From positions 8,629,386-8,693,385 of the forward strand of contig NZ_VFPP01000001.1 of the NCBI RefSeq assembly GCF_006716745.1: 64,000 bases of DNA. Direction: 5' to 3'. Each line of letters opens with the position of its first letter. Position 1 is the first letter of the stretch. Below the pieces are notes generated by a model. That model did not search any database. It was not told where the DNA came from and was given only the letters and a program-made list of their open reading frames with translations. The DNA comes from Saccharothrix saharensis (lineage in GTDB: Bacteria; Actinomycetota; Actinomycetes; Mycobacteriales; Pseudonocardiaceae). Position numbers and translations under genes: made by a program. Positions 8,433 through 16,980 of the stretch are shown in pieces.

Positions 8433-9653
8433 TCAGCTGGTGGTGTGCTGCTGGCGCAGCGAGGGCACGGGGTGCTCGCCGTCGGTGGAGTGCCGGTAGT
8501 CGGTGCCGAACTGCTCGCGGTGCAGGTCGATCACGCGCTCACTCGGTGGCAGCTCCCCGCCCATCAAGGCGTCCTGCATGGCCTCGAACCGCTCGTGCGC
8601 CTCTTGGACGTAACCCGTGCCCAGCGTGGTCAGGTCGATCTGCGTGTCCAGCAGCTCGCGCAGGTACTCCTTGTTCGGCTCGAACGTCACCGGCGCGGGC
8701 AGCTCCGGCGCGAGGACTTCCTCCGGTTCCCGGCCGTCGTGGGCGCGCATGAGCTCGCACGCGAGGTGCAGGTGCTCCAGCTCCATGTTCAGGTGCAGCT
8801 CCCAGATCGCCTTGATCCGGCGGTCCGACTCCGTCTGCATGAACGAGTAGTAGAGGTAGCACTCGTTGTACTCGTGGTTGACCAGCCGCTCCCACCACGT
8901 CTCACCGGGGTCCACAAGTGACTCGTAGTGCGTGACGTGCTCCTCCTCGATCAGACCGATCTCCTGGTAGAGCTGCCGGGCGATCGGCTCCATGTACTCG
9001 GGGCCGACGTTCATGTAGAAGTTCATGGTCTGCTGCTCGGTGGACATGATGGTCAACGCGTGCAGCTTGGAGATCGGGGCCGCCGTGCTGCGGTCGTAGG
9101 GCTCGCGCACGTTGTCGGCCGGGTGACGGTGGTGGTACTTGGTCGGCCTGCCGGGGATGACCTCGGTGAGGTCGTCGACGATCCGCTCGGCCTTGCGGCG
9201 CTGGACCATCTCGTAGAGGTTCGCGTAGCGGTAGAGGTGGTCGAAGTCCTCCAGCACGCCGAACTGGTAGGCCTGCTTGAGGTACGGGTCGGGCTCCATG
9301 CGCGCCACCCACGCGGTGAGGTCCACCGCGACCTGCTCATAGGCGATCGTGGTCTCCAGCGCGGAGGACACCCCCGGCAGCAGCCAGTTCACCGCTTTCT
9401 GCTGTTGTTGCTCGATGTAGCGCACCTCGGCCAGTTGGCGCTTGACGTCCATGTCCAGGCAGTTGCGGGCGAACTGGTGGCTGAACATCAGCGCCTCGAC
9501 CTCGATGCCGTTCATGGTGATGATCCGGCACCGGGTGTACGGGTCGCTGTGGTCGGGGTCGATCGGGTCCACGTCGAGCTCTCGCCAGTTCCGGACCTGG
9601 CGGTCCAGCGGGATGCCGCGGTGTTCCAGCGGGTTGAAGCCAGTCGTCGTCAT
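8433..9653 (-). CDS. Large ferritin-like conserved protein
   Basis: A 406-aa soluble helical protein rich in His and Glu pairs suggestive of a diiron carboxylate fold, for example LIEEEHVTHYE, HEYNECYLYY and NMELEHLHLACEL (about residues 240-330). I know the family only as conserved hypothetical in actinobacteria. The ATG at 9653 overlaps the stop of the upstream STAS gene (ATGA), so the longer open frame reaching 10292 is not the gene. Function is unknown; coupling to STAS and hemerythrin genes suggests an iron or oxidative stress role (inference). Confidence 0.75.
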   Translation of the reverse strand: MTTTGFNPLEHRGIPLDRQVRNWRELDVDPIDPDHSDPYTRCRIITMNGIEVEALMFSHQFARNCLDMDVKRQLAEVRYIEQQQQKAVNWLLPGVSSALETTIAYEQVAVDLTAWVARMEPDPYLKQAYQFGVLEDFDHLYRYANLYEMVQRRKAERIVDDLTEVIPGRPTKYHHRHPADNVREPYDRSTAAPISKLHALTIMSTEQQTMNFYMNVGPEYMEPIARQLYQEIGLIEEEHVTHYESLVDPGETWWERLVNHEYNECYLYYSFMQTESDRRIKAIWELHLNMELEHLHLACELMRAHDGREPEEVLAPELPAPVTFEPNKEYLRELLDTQIDLTTLGTGYVQEAHERFEAMQDALMGGELPPSERVIDLHREQFGTDYRHSTDGEHPVPSLRQQHTTS

Positions 9654-10081
9654 AGAGTTCCTCGCACGTCGTGGTCGCGTTGTTCCCGGGTCGCGTCGGT
9701 GCCCGGGCAGACGGTGGTGAGAAGGGGCTCCAGCGACGCCCACGCGCCCAGCAGCGCGTCCGGGTCGGTGAAGCGCAGCGCCCTGGCCACCTCGTAGGTC
9801 GAGACCACCAGCTCGACCGGCACACCTCGTTCCCGCCCCCGGGCGCGCACGGCGGCCACCACCGCGGCCCCGTGGCCGTCGCAGCGGGTGGCGCGGGACA
9901 GGTCGAGGATCAGCACCCTCGGCGACTCGCCCAGGCACCGCTGCGCGGCTTCGGCCAGGGAAGTCCGCACGACGCCGGCCACGCGCAGCACGAGCACGCC
10001 CGGAGCGGGTTCCGCGCAGTCGACCGGCGAGGCGGCCGGACCCGTCTGCGCCCACCTGCGATGTGCCTCGGCAGCGGTCAT
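9650..10081 (-). CDS. STAS-domain protein
   Basis: A 143-aa protein with one STAS-like domain (LVLRVAGVV near the N-terminus, VLILDLSRATRCDGHGAAVV in the middle). The Ser/Thr normally phosphorylated in the loop is not evident (RCDGHG), so it may be a non-phosphorylatable antagonist or a structural partner. The start at 10081 has an AGGGA site upstream. It is the first gene of the minus-strand STAS, ferritin-like, hemerythrin set. Confidence 0.7.
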   Translation of the reverse strand: MTAAEAHRRWAQTGPAASPVDCAEPAPGVLVLRVAGVVRTSLAEAAQRCLGESPRVLILDLSRATRCDGHGAAVVAAVRARGRERGVPVELVVSTYEVARALRFTDPDALLGAWASLEPLLTTVCPGTDATREQRDHDVRGTL

Positions 10082-10503
10082 CTGTTCCCTCCCGGAGTCG
10101 GTCCTCCCAGCCGTGCGGCCCCCTTGGGGCCGGGGCGTACACCGATTCCTCCCAACCGGAGCGGATCCCTGCGTCCGTGCGGCTCCCAGTGACATGATCA
10201 CGCCCTCTGCCGGTGTCGGCAGGGGTGACGGGAATGCGACCGCATCGACGAGGGCGGCGGGACGCCACCCGACGCCTCCTCCACCGTGGCACGGATCACG
10301 CGAGACGGCGACTCGGGAGCCGGGGCGACACCGCGCGACGAGGCCGGCACCGTTTCCGGTGGAGCCCATCCGGCGAGTCTTCTCCGGGTAGCCGAGCTCG
10401 TGCCGTGGACAGGGTCGGTGTCCCGGACCTGTGCTCAGCCTCCCGCGGCACGCGGAATCACTCGATGGGCGGGTGCGCAGTCGGGTTTCCACGCGATCGA
10501 GTG

Positions 10504-10528
10504 GTGTGGGCGCCGCTGATTCGGGTAG
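10504..10528 (+). promoter_or_regulatory. Candidate SigB/SigF-type promoter before a decayed DUF2254 gene
   Basis: GTGT (10504-10507), 15-base spacer, GGGTAG (10523-10528), immediately before the DUF2254 remnant. It has the same spacer length as the other motifs in this arm. Confidence 0.3.
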
Positions 10529-10544
10529 TCGGCACTGTGGTCGG

Positions 10545-10975
10545 GAACGGTGCCGAGCGCAGCGCGGAACGGTCGGTGACGCCGTGGTGGCTGTGGCCCG
10601 GAGTCGGCGGTGTGGCGGGCTTCGCCTGCGCGCTGTTGTCGGTGCCGGTGCGCCTGGACCGGCGGCACCCGCGCGCCTGGCTCGGGTGGCCCGGACTCCG
10701 CCACGGCCTTCCTCCACTCGCTCGCGTCGCGGCCGGCCCCGGGCAGTTCTCCCCGCGCCCGCAGCGCGAGTTCACGCGCGACGGGTGATCACAGCGGTGC
10801 CGACCGTCCTGGTGAGCGCCTTCGTGTTCGCCATCGCGGCCGTGCGCCACGTCGGGCAACCGGCCGCCTCGGTCGACAGGGTGGCGGTTCCGAGGGAGCA
10901 CCCTCGCGCTGGTCGACCGGTGGTGGTCGGTCCGGCTGTGCGTCGTTCTCGCCCACCACGCCGAGCCGTTCGCGG
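10545..10975 (+). pseudogene. Decayed DUF2254 membrane protein
   Basis: Scattered across frames are pieces in DUF2254 order: WWLWPGVGGVAGFACALL and VPVRLDRRHP (first membrane segment), ATAFLHSLAS, then QFSPRPQREFTRD and VITAVPTVLVSAFVFAIAAV. The real family reads xALLSTIASS, QLASSQFSPR, NFLRD and VxLGxFVATFVFA in this order (from memory). Frameshifts and a large internal deletion make it non-functional. It fills most of 10082-10981, which has no intact gene and marks the left border of the biosynthetic cluster. Confidence 0.5.
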
Positions 10976-10981
10976 CCGGTG

Positions 10982-12721
10982 TCACGAGGGCGTGCGCGCC
11001 TCCACGACCTTGGCCAGCAGGCGCGGGGTCGGGTGGTCGAACACGTCGCGCACCCCCAGGCGCACGTCGAAGCGCTGGTTCAAGCGCGAGAGCAGGCGGA
11101 CGGCGGTCAGCGAGTCCCCGCCCAGGTCGAAGTACGACGAATCGGCGTCGGCGGCGGCGTCCAGGACCTCGCGGTAGGCCGCCGCGACCTGGGCCAGGAC
11201 GTCGGGCGCGTCGTCGGTGGCCCCCGGTGCGAGCACCCGCGTGGTGAAGGTCGCGCGCAGGGCGTTGACGTCCACCTTGCCGGTCGCCGTGAGGGGTAGT
11301 GACGGGCGGGCGTGGACGTGGTGGGGGAGCATCGCCCGGGGCAGGCGGGCTTCGAGGGCGCGCATGACGTCGGCGGGGTCGGCCGGGTCCGTCGCGGACG
11401 GGACGTAGACGCCGACGAGGGTCGAGTGCTCGCCGTCCACGGCGAAGACGGTCGCCGTCGTCACGCCGGGGCACGCGGTCATGGCGCGTTCCACCTCGGC
11501 GGGTTCGACCCGCACACCGCGGATCTTGAGCTGGCGGTCCGCCCGGCCGAGGAAGGTCAAGCCGCCGTCCGGGCGGACGCGCACGACATCGCCCGTGAGG
11601 TAGGCCCGCCCGTCGTGCGCGGGCACGAAGCGCGCGCCGGTCAGGTCCGGGCGGTGCAGGTAACCCCACGCGACCGTCGGGCCGCCGACGGCGAGCTCCG
11701 CCGTGCCGTCACCGCGGTCGGTCAGGATCTCCCGGATGTGCGGCAGGGCGTGGCCGATCGGCACGTCGTCGGTGTCGCGCAGGGACCGGCCGGACCGGCC
11801 GCCGATGTCGGCGGCGTGGGTGACCATGACGGTCTCGGTCTGGCCGTACGCGTTGATCAAGCGCACGTGCTCGGGGACGTGCTCGGACCACAGCCGCACG
11901 GTGCGGGCCCTGGCTTCCTCGCCCCCCATCACGACCGCGCGCAGGCTCGACGGCAGCGGACGGCCCGTGGTGACCAGGTGGTCCACGAGTTCGTTCCACA
12001 GGGCGGTGGCCAGGTTGACCACCGTGACGCCGCGGTCGGCGACGACGTCGAGCAGCGTGGCGATGGACGCGTCGGCCGTGCGGTCGTCGCACACCAGGGC
12101 CGCGCCGCCGAACAGGGTCGCGTAGATCTCCTCGCCGCTGGTGTCCCAGATCAGCGGCGTCAGGTTGAGCACGCGGTCCTCGTGCGTGATCCCGTACCGG
12201 TCGCGCAGCGCCGTGCCCGCGGTCAGCACGGCGCGGTGCGGCACCAGCACGCCCTTCGGCACGCCGGTGGACCCGGAGGTGAACATCAGGTACGCGAGGT
12301 CGTCCGGCGACACGGCCGGAGCGGACCCGCCGGCGAGGCGCTCGAACGGCAGCGGCACTGCGTCGAGCCCCCGGAGGGCGGGGCCCAGCGCGGCCAGGGT
12401 GGGCTCCCGGCCGATCACGGCGACGGCTCCGCCCGCGGTCAGCACCGACCGCAGCCGGTCCTCCGGGTCACCGGGCGACACGGGCAGGTAGGCCGCCCCG
12501 GCGTGCAGCACGCCCAGCGCGCCGGCGATCGTGGTCCAGTGCCGTTCGGCCGGGACGGCCACCCGTGCCCCGCGGGGCACGCCGTGCGCGGCCAGGCCGG
12601 CCGCGACCCGCTCCACCTCGGCCATCAACTGCCGGAACGTCAGCTCGCGGTCGCGGTCGAGCAGGGCGGGGGCGTCCGGCGCCGCCGCGGCGACCCGGGC
12701 CAGCTCGGCGGTGATGCTCAC
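10982..12721 (-). CDS. NRPS A-T didomain, candidate beta-lysine activation
   Basis: A 579-aa free-standing adenylation-thiolation protein. The A domain (about 15-480) has MFTSGSTGVPKGVLV, AYGQTETVMV and LPLTATGKVD; the T domain has YFDLGGDSLTAVRLL with the phosphopantetheine Ser. Manual alignment gives the ten-residue code DTENVGAMVK. Glu at position 239 suits an amino-group side chain, and from memory the code resembles those of VioO/CmnO-type beta-lysine A domains; not verified. GTG 12721 overlaps the stop of the stand-alone C gene (GTGA). An A-T plus a lone C domain is the VioO/VioM arrangement that attaches beta-lysine in viomycin and capreomycin, and a KamA gene is present at 45930. Confidence 0.85.
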   Translation of the reverse strand: MSITAELARVAAAAPDAPALLDRDRELTFRQLMAEVERVAAGLAAHGVPRGARVAVPAERHWTTIAGALGVLHAGAAYLPVSPGDPEDRLRSVLTAGGAVAVIGREPTLAALGPALRGLDAVPLPFERLAGGSAPAVSPDDLAYLMFTSGSTGVPKGVLVPHRAVLTAGTALRDRYGITHEDRVLNLTPLIWDTSGEEIYATLFGGAALVCDDRTADASIATLLDVVADRGVTVVNLATALWNELVDHLVTTGRPLPSSLRAVVMGGEEARARTVRLWSEHVPEHVRLINAYGQTETVMVTHAADIGGRSGRSLRDTDDVPIGHALPHIREILTDRGDGTAELAVGGPTVAWGYLHRPDLTGARFVPAHDGRAYLTGDVVRVRPDGGLTFLGRADRQLKIRGVRVEPAEVERAMTACPGVTTATVFAVDGEHSTLVGVYVPSATDPADPADVMRALEARLPRAMLPHHVHARPSLPLTATGKVDVNALRATFTTRVLAPGATDDAPDVLAQVAAAYREVLDAAADADSSYFDLGGDSLTAVRLLSRLNQRFDVRLGVRDVFDHPTPRLLAKVVEARTPS

Positions 12722-14001
12722 CGGGTTACCTCCAGGTGCTCGTGCAGCGAGGCCAGGTAGTCGTCGGCCAGCGCGGCGGCCGTGGCGCGGTCGAACAGGT
12801 CCGTGCTGTACGCGACGAAGCCCACGAGGCCCGCGCCGTCCCACGCCAGCTCCAGCTCCAGCTCGAACTCGCTGGTCCGGCTGGGCAGCGGGACGGGCGT
12901 GGCGGTCACGCCGGGCAGCCGCAGGTCGTCCTCGGCGAAGTCCTGCACGGTGAACACGACCTGGAACAACGGGGTGCGGGACAGGTCGCGCGGCGGTGAG
13001 ACCGCCTCGACCACCTGCTGGAACGGCACGTGCCCGTCGTCGTAGGCGTCGAACGCGGTCGACCGCACCCGGCGCAGCAACTCGGCGAACGACGGCCCGT
13101 CGGACAGGTCGACCCGCAGCACGACGGTGTTGGTGAACAGGCCGATCATGGCCTCCTCGTCCGGGCCCTCCCGTCCGGACAGCGGCACGCCGATGCTGAG
13201 GTCGCCGACGCCCGACCGCCGGGCCAGCACCGCGAAGAAGTTGGCCAGCAGCACCATGAACAACGTCGCGCCGTGCCGCCGGGCGTGGTCCCGGGCGCGT
13301 CCCACCAGGTCGGCGTCCACGGTCAGCGGGACGCGGCCGCCGTGCGGCGACCGGATACCCGGCCGGGGCCGATCGGTGGGCAGGGCGAGCGGCGGCGCGC
13401 CGCGCAGGCGTTCCCGCCACCGGGCCAGCGCCTCGGCGTCGGGTGGTTCGGCCAGCGCGCGCCGCACGTGCGCGGTGTATCCGACCGGCAGCGGCGGCAG
13501 TTCCCCGCCGCGGTAGAACACCGCCAGGTCGGCGCTGAACACCGGCAGCGACAGGCCGTCCGCGCAGATGTGGTGGAGCACCACCGTGAGGATGTAATGG
13601 TCCTCGGCCATTCGCAGCAGCAGGACCCGGAACGGGTCTTCGGCGTCCAGCCGGAAAGGCCGCAAGACGTGATCTTCGTTTTCCCGGGCGGCTTCGGCCT
13701 CGGCATCGGGATGTGTGGACAAATCGACCCGTTTGGCGGATGCGGGCCCAGGGGGGAGTACCAGCTGTCGCGGTTCGCCGGTGCTTAGGTCGACCCGGGT
13801 CCGCAATGGTTCATGCCGTCGGACCAATGCCGTCAACGCGGCGTCGAGCGCGTCGGCGTCGAGCGGTCCGCGCAACCGGTGGGAGAACGAGATGTGGTAG
13901 AGGCTGGTCGGACCGTCGAATTGCTCGGTGAACCAGATGCCGTGCTGGGCGGGGGACAGCGGAGCGGTCGTGGTGGCTGTCCTGATTTCTTCCTGCGTCA
14001 C
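12718..14001 (-). CDS. Free-standing NRPS condensation domain
   Basis: A 427-aa single condensation domain. Seen: the first core motif LSPAQHGIWFTEQFDG near residue 16, the catalytic HHICADG (HHxxxDG) near 138, GLFTNTVVLRVD near 285, and HVPFQQVVEAV near 325. No A or T domain is attached. It would form an amide between an acyl-S-T partner, most likely the translationally coupled A-T (10982-12721), and an amine of a peptide or its T-bound precursor. This parallels VioM/CmnM. An acyltransfer role on another amine cannot be excluded. Confidence 0.88.
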   Translation of the reverse strand: MTQEEIRTATTTAPLSPAQHGIWFTEQFDGPTSLYHISFSHRLRGPLDADALDAALTALVRRHEPLRTRVDLSTGEPRQLVLPPGPASAKRVDLSTHPDAEAEAARENEDHVLRPFRLDAEDPFRVLLLRMAEDHYILTVVLHHICADGLSLPVFSADLAVFYRGGELPPLPVGYTAHVRRALAEPPDAEALARWRERLRGAPPLALPTDRPRPGIRSPHGGRVPLTVDADLVGRARDHARRHGATLFMVLLANFFAVLARRSGVGDLSIGVPLSGREGPDEEAMIGLFTNTVVLRVDLSDGPSFAELLRRVRSTAFDAYDDGHVPFQQVVEAVSPPRDLSRTPLFQVVFTVQDFAEDDLRLPGVTATPVPLPSRTSEFELELELAWDGAGLVGFVAYSTDLFDRATAAALADDYLASLHEHLEVTR

Positions 14002-14034
14002 ATTCCCCCCGCGGTGATGCCGTCGGAATCCGCT

Positions 14035-14550
14035 TCAGTCGAGGACCTTCTCGACGAAGTGGTTGATGTTCGTCAGCATCCGGGCGATCCGCTCGTCGTC
14101 GTCCAGCGTCTCGGCCGGCTGCGGCGCCGATGGCCGCCGCTTGCGCCGCACGTAGGCCGAACAGGCCAGGTCCGCGCACACGTACGTGCCGACGGTGTTG
14201 CCCCGGCGCCCGGCTGCGCCCGCCTTCGGGGCGACGAACATCCCCACGTCGGACAGCACGTGGGTGGTGAGGCAGAAGGCGCACGAGGACGACCGCAGCG
14301 CGCTTTTCGGCGGGGTGTTCGCGCGCAGCACCACGCCCACCACACCCCCGTCCCGGGGCAGTACGAGGTAGGCGTTGTTGACCGCGCGCGGGTCGATCCA
14401 CCCGAGGAAGTCGGTTTCCGTCCAGTTCCTCGAATGGAGGTCGGCCGGCAGGGTGAGCTTCTTCGCCTCGCCTTTCGAGCAGTTGACGAACGACTTCCTG
14501 ATTTCCTCCGCCGGGGTCGGTCGCACCCTTTTGCCCTTCATTTCGATCAT
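14035..14550 (-). CDS. FBP (FusB-like EF-G-binding) domain protein
   Basis: A 171-aa protein of the FBP/FusB-type elongation-factor-G-binding family. The C-terminal treble-clef zinc site is visible: CAFC (about 91-94) and CADLAC (about 126-131), followed by SAYVRRKRR. FusB proteins bind EF-G and free it from stalled ribosomes, giving fusidic acid resistance; FBP homologues are widespread in actinobacteria and mostly uncharacterised. It lies 33 bases upstream of the C-domain start, on the same strand. Self-protection against a translation inhibitor is possible, but a housekeeping role is equally compatible with the sequence. ATG 14550 lies about 8 bases after a predicted transcription start, so translation may be near-leaderless. 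Confidence 0.75.
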   Translation of the reverse strand: MIEMKGKRVRPTPAEEIRKSFVNCSKGEAKKLTLPADLHSRNWTETDFLGWIDPRAVNNAYLVLPRDGGVVGVVLRANTPPKSALRSSSCAFCLTTHVLSDVGMFVAPKAGAAGRRGNTVGTYVCADLACSAYVRRKRRPSAPQPAETLDDDERIARMLTNINHFVEKVLD

Positions 14551-14564
14551 GCGCCGTCATTGCC

Positions 14565-14592
14565 AGTATGCCTGACCTACGGCCCAGGTCAA
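14565..14592 (-). promoter_or_regulatory. Candidate promoter of the FBP operon with overlapping inverted repeat
   Basis: On the minus strand, TTGACC (complement of 14587-14592), a 16-base spacer and CATACT (complement of 14565-14570) form a housekeeping-type promoter ending 14 bases before ATG 14550. An inverted repeat TGACCT (14573-14578), 7 bases, AGGTCA (14586-14591) covers the -35 and spacer, which is where a dimeric regulator would block transcription. The rest of the divergent gap to 14866 shows no gene and no clear promoter for the plus-strand operon. Confidence 0.45.
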
Positions 14593-14866
14593 ACAGGTGT
14601 CCGTGCGGTACTTCAACTACACGCAGAGCCGCGTCCGCGCAAGGGGTTGCTCGGCTGGAGTTGGCGCTCGCTACGGTCGTTGCCACCCGTGGAGCCCTGT
14701 GCTAGGAAGAGTCTGATCGCACTTGCCGGAAATCGGCGGGAAGGTTCTGGGGAGCTGGGCGAGGCGGTTGACGCACATTCCGCGTCGACTGATCACCTTC
14801 TTGGGGAACGGTGGTGGCCGACGGCTGCCCGGCCCCGGTCCATCGCGGTGAGGGGGCGGGTTGAGC

Positions 14867-16720
14867 GTGCCTGAGGAATGGAATCGGACCGACGCGGACT
14901 TTCCGGCCCACCGGGGGTTGCACGAGTTGGTCGAGGACCGCGTGGCGGATTGCGCCGAGCGCGCCGCCGTCGTCTTCGGTGCCGAGCAGGTGACGTACGC
15001 AGAGTTGGACGCGCGGGCCAACGGGCTGGCCCACCGGTTGGTCGAGGCCGGGGTCGGCCTGGACGACGTGGTGGCGCTGTGCGTGGACCGGTCGGTGGAG
15101 ATGGTGGTCGCGCTGCTGGCGATCCTGAAGGCGGGCGGGGCGTACCTGCCGCTGGACCCCGAGCTGCCCGTGCACCGGATCGCGCAGATCACGCGGGTCG
15201 CCGGGGCGCGCGTCTGCGTGGTCACCAACGGGTACCGCCCGCTGCTGCCCGACGACGTGACCGCCGTGCCGCCGTCGGCGACGCCGCGGACCGACCGGCC
15301 CGACCGGCGGGCGTGCGGCGCGAACCTCGTCTCCGTTTACTTCACCTCCGGCTCCACGGGCGTGCCGAAGGGCGTGGCGAGCAGCCACGAGGGCTGGGTG
15401 AACCGGATGACCTGGTCACAGCGCGAGCACCGGCTGCGACCGGGCGACACCGTGCTGCACAAGACGACGTTGACGTTCGACGACTCCGCGCTGGAGCTGT
15501 TCTGGCCGCTCACGGTCGGCGGCCGGGTCGCCGTGCTGGAACCCGGCGTGCACCGCGACCCGCGGGCGATCCTCGACGCGCTCCACGAGCACCGTTCGGT
15601 CTACCTCCAGGTGGTGCCGAGCATGCTGACGATGCTGCTGGACGAGATCGAGCAACGCGGTGGGTGGGACCTGTCGGCGCTGCGCGACGTGACGTCGAGT
15701 GGCGAGGCGCTGCCGCCGGAGACGGTGGGCCGGTTCCTGACGCTGCTGCCGTCGGTCGGCCTGCACAACACCTGGGGCGCGACCGAGGTGTCGATCGACT
15801 CGACCAACCACACGTGCGGCCCGGCGGACGCGGCGGACACCGGTGCGGTGTCGGTCGGCCTGCCGTTCGACAACAACCGGGTGCACGTGCTCGACGCCGA
15901 CTTCCGCGAGCTGCCGCCGGGGGAGGTGGGCGACCTCCACATCGCGGGCGTCGGCCTGGCGCGCGGTTACCTCGGTGACCCGGCCACCACCGCGCGGGCT
16001 TTTCTGCCGAACCCGTTCTCGCCCGGTGAACGGCTCTACCGCACCGGCGACCGCGGTTACCGCCGGCCCGACGGCACGGTGAAGTTCGTCGGCCGCGACG
16101 ACCACCAGGTCAAGATCCGGGGCATGAGGGTCGAGCTGGGCGAGGTCGAGTCGGCCCTGCGCCGCTCGCCGCTGGTCCGCGACGCGGTCGTCGTGCTGCG
16201 CCGCCTCGGCGAGGACGACCACCTGGTCGCCTACACCACCCCGGCCGAGGCGGACCGCGCGCCCGACCCGGAGGACCTGCGTCACCTGGTCGCCGACCGG
16301 ATGCCCAAGCACATGGTGCCGTCGGTCGTCGTGGTGCTGGACTCGTTGCCGCTCAACAGCAACGGCAAGGTCGACCGCGAGCGGCTGCCCACACCGGCGC
16401 GCCCCCGCGGCGGCGACGCCGAGTACGTGCCCTGCGAAGGGCCCGCCCAGGAGGCGGTCGCCGAGATCTGGCGCGAACTGCTCGGGCTGGAGCGCGTCGG
16501 CGCGCAAGACGACTTCTTCGACCTCGGCGGCCACTCGCTGATGGCGACCCGCTTCTCCGCCAGGGTGCGGCAGCGGTTCGACGTCGACCTGCCGGTGCGC
16601 GTGGTGTTCAGCACGCCCACCGTGGCGGAGCTGGCGGGGGAGATCGAGCGCCTGCTGGTGGCGAAGATCGACGACATGTCCGAGGACGAGGTGCGGGCGA
16701 TGCTCGGGGGCACCGAGTGA
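14867..16720 (+). CDS. NRPS A-T didomain, substrate unassigned
   Basis: A 617-aa adenylation-thiolation protein opening the plus-strand operon. The A domain (about 10-520) has YFTSGSTGVPKGV, TLTFDDSALELF, NTWGATEVSID and YRTGDRGY; the T domain has FFDLGGHSLMATRFSARV. A manually aligned code DDLQTSTIDK matches nothing I know; two Asp and a Gln suggest a polar or basic side chain. A TTG start at 14861 is also possible, but GTG 14867 sits 10 bases behind AGGGGG. MbtH and the diaminobutyrate-type genes follow directly, so it may activate the diamino acid they make (inference). Confidence 0.88.
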   Translation: MPEEWNRTDADFPAHRGLHELVEDRVADCAERAAVVFGAEQVTYAELDARANGLAHRLVEAGVGLDDVVALCVDRSVEMVVALLAILKAGGAYLPLDPELPVHRIAQITRVAGARVCVVTNGYRPLLPDDVTAVPPSATPRTDRPDRRACGANLVSVYFTSGSTGVPKGVASSHEGWVNRMTWSQREHRLRPGDTVLHKTTLTFDDSALELFWPLTVGGRVAVLEPGVHRDPRAILDALHEHRSVYLQVVPSMLTMLLDEIEQRGGWDLSALRDVTSSGEALPPETVGRFLTLLPSVGLHNTWGATEVSIDSTNHTCGPADAADTGAVSVGLPFDNNRVHVLDADFRELPPGEVGDLHIAGVGLARGYLGDPATTARAFLPNPFSPGERLYRTGDRGYRRPDGTVKFVGRDDHQVKIRGMRVELGEVESALRRSPLVRDAVVVLRRLGEDDHLVAYTTPAEADRAPDPEDLRHLVADRMPKHMVPSVVVVLDSLPLNSNGKVDRERLPTPARPRGGDAEYVPCEGPAQEAVAEIWRELLGLERVGAQDDFFDLGGHSLMATRFSARVRQRFDVDLPVRVVFSTPTVAELAGEIERLLVAKIDDMSEDEVRAMLGGTE

Positions 16721-16761
16721 CCGCCGAGGACCAGGTGACGACGGAGGAAGGGGCGGACGGC

Positions 16762-16980
16762 ATGGTCGATCGCGAGGACGAGGACACCCGCACCTACGCG
16801 GTCGTGGTGAACGACGAGGAGCAGTACTCGGTGTGGCCCGCCGACCGGGAGGTCCCGGCGGGGTGGCGCGCCGAGGGCGCCACCGGCACGAAGGACGCGT
16901 GCCTGGCGCACATCGCCGAGGTCTGGACGGACATGCGCCCGCTGAGCCTGCGGCGGAAGATGTCCCAGGGCGTGGCGTGA
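16762..16980 (+). CDS. MbtH-like protein
   Basis: A 72-aa chaperone-like partner of NRPS adenylation domains. The family pattern is complete: NDEEQYSVWP, VPAGWRAEG, then ACLAHIAEVWTDMRPLSLR. A GTG at 16717 overlaps the preceding stop and would add 15 residues; ATG 16762 is preferred because it gives the standard MbtH length and has GGAAGGGG just upstream. It is the only MbtH in the window and probably serves several of the A domains. Confidence 0.92.
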   Translation: MVDREDEDTRTYAVVVNDEEQYSVWPADREVPAGWRAEGATGTKDACLAHIAEVWTDMRPLSLRRKMSQGVA

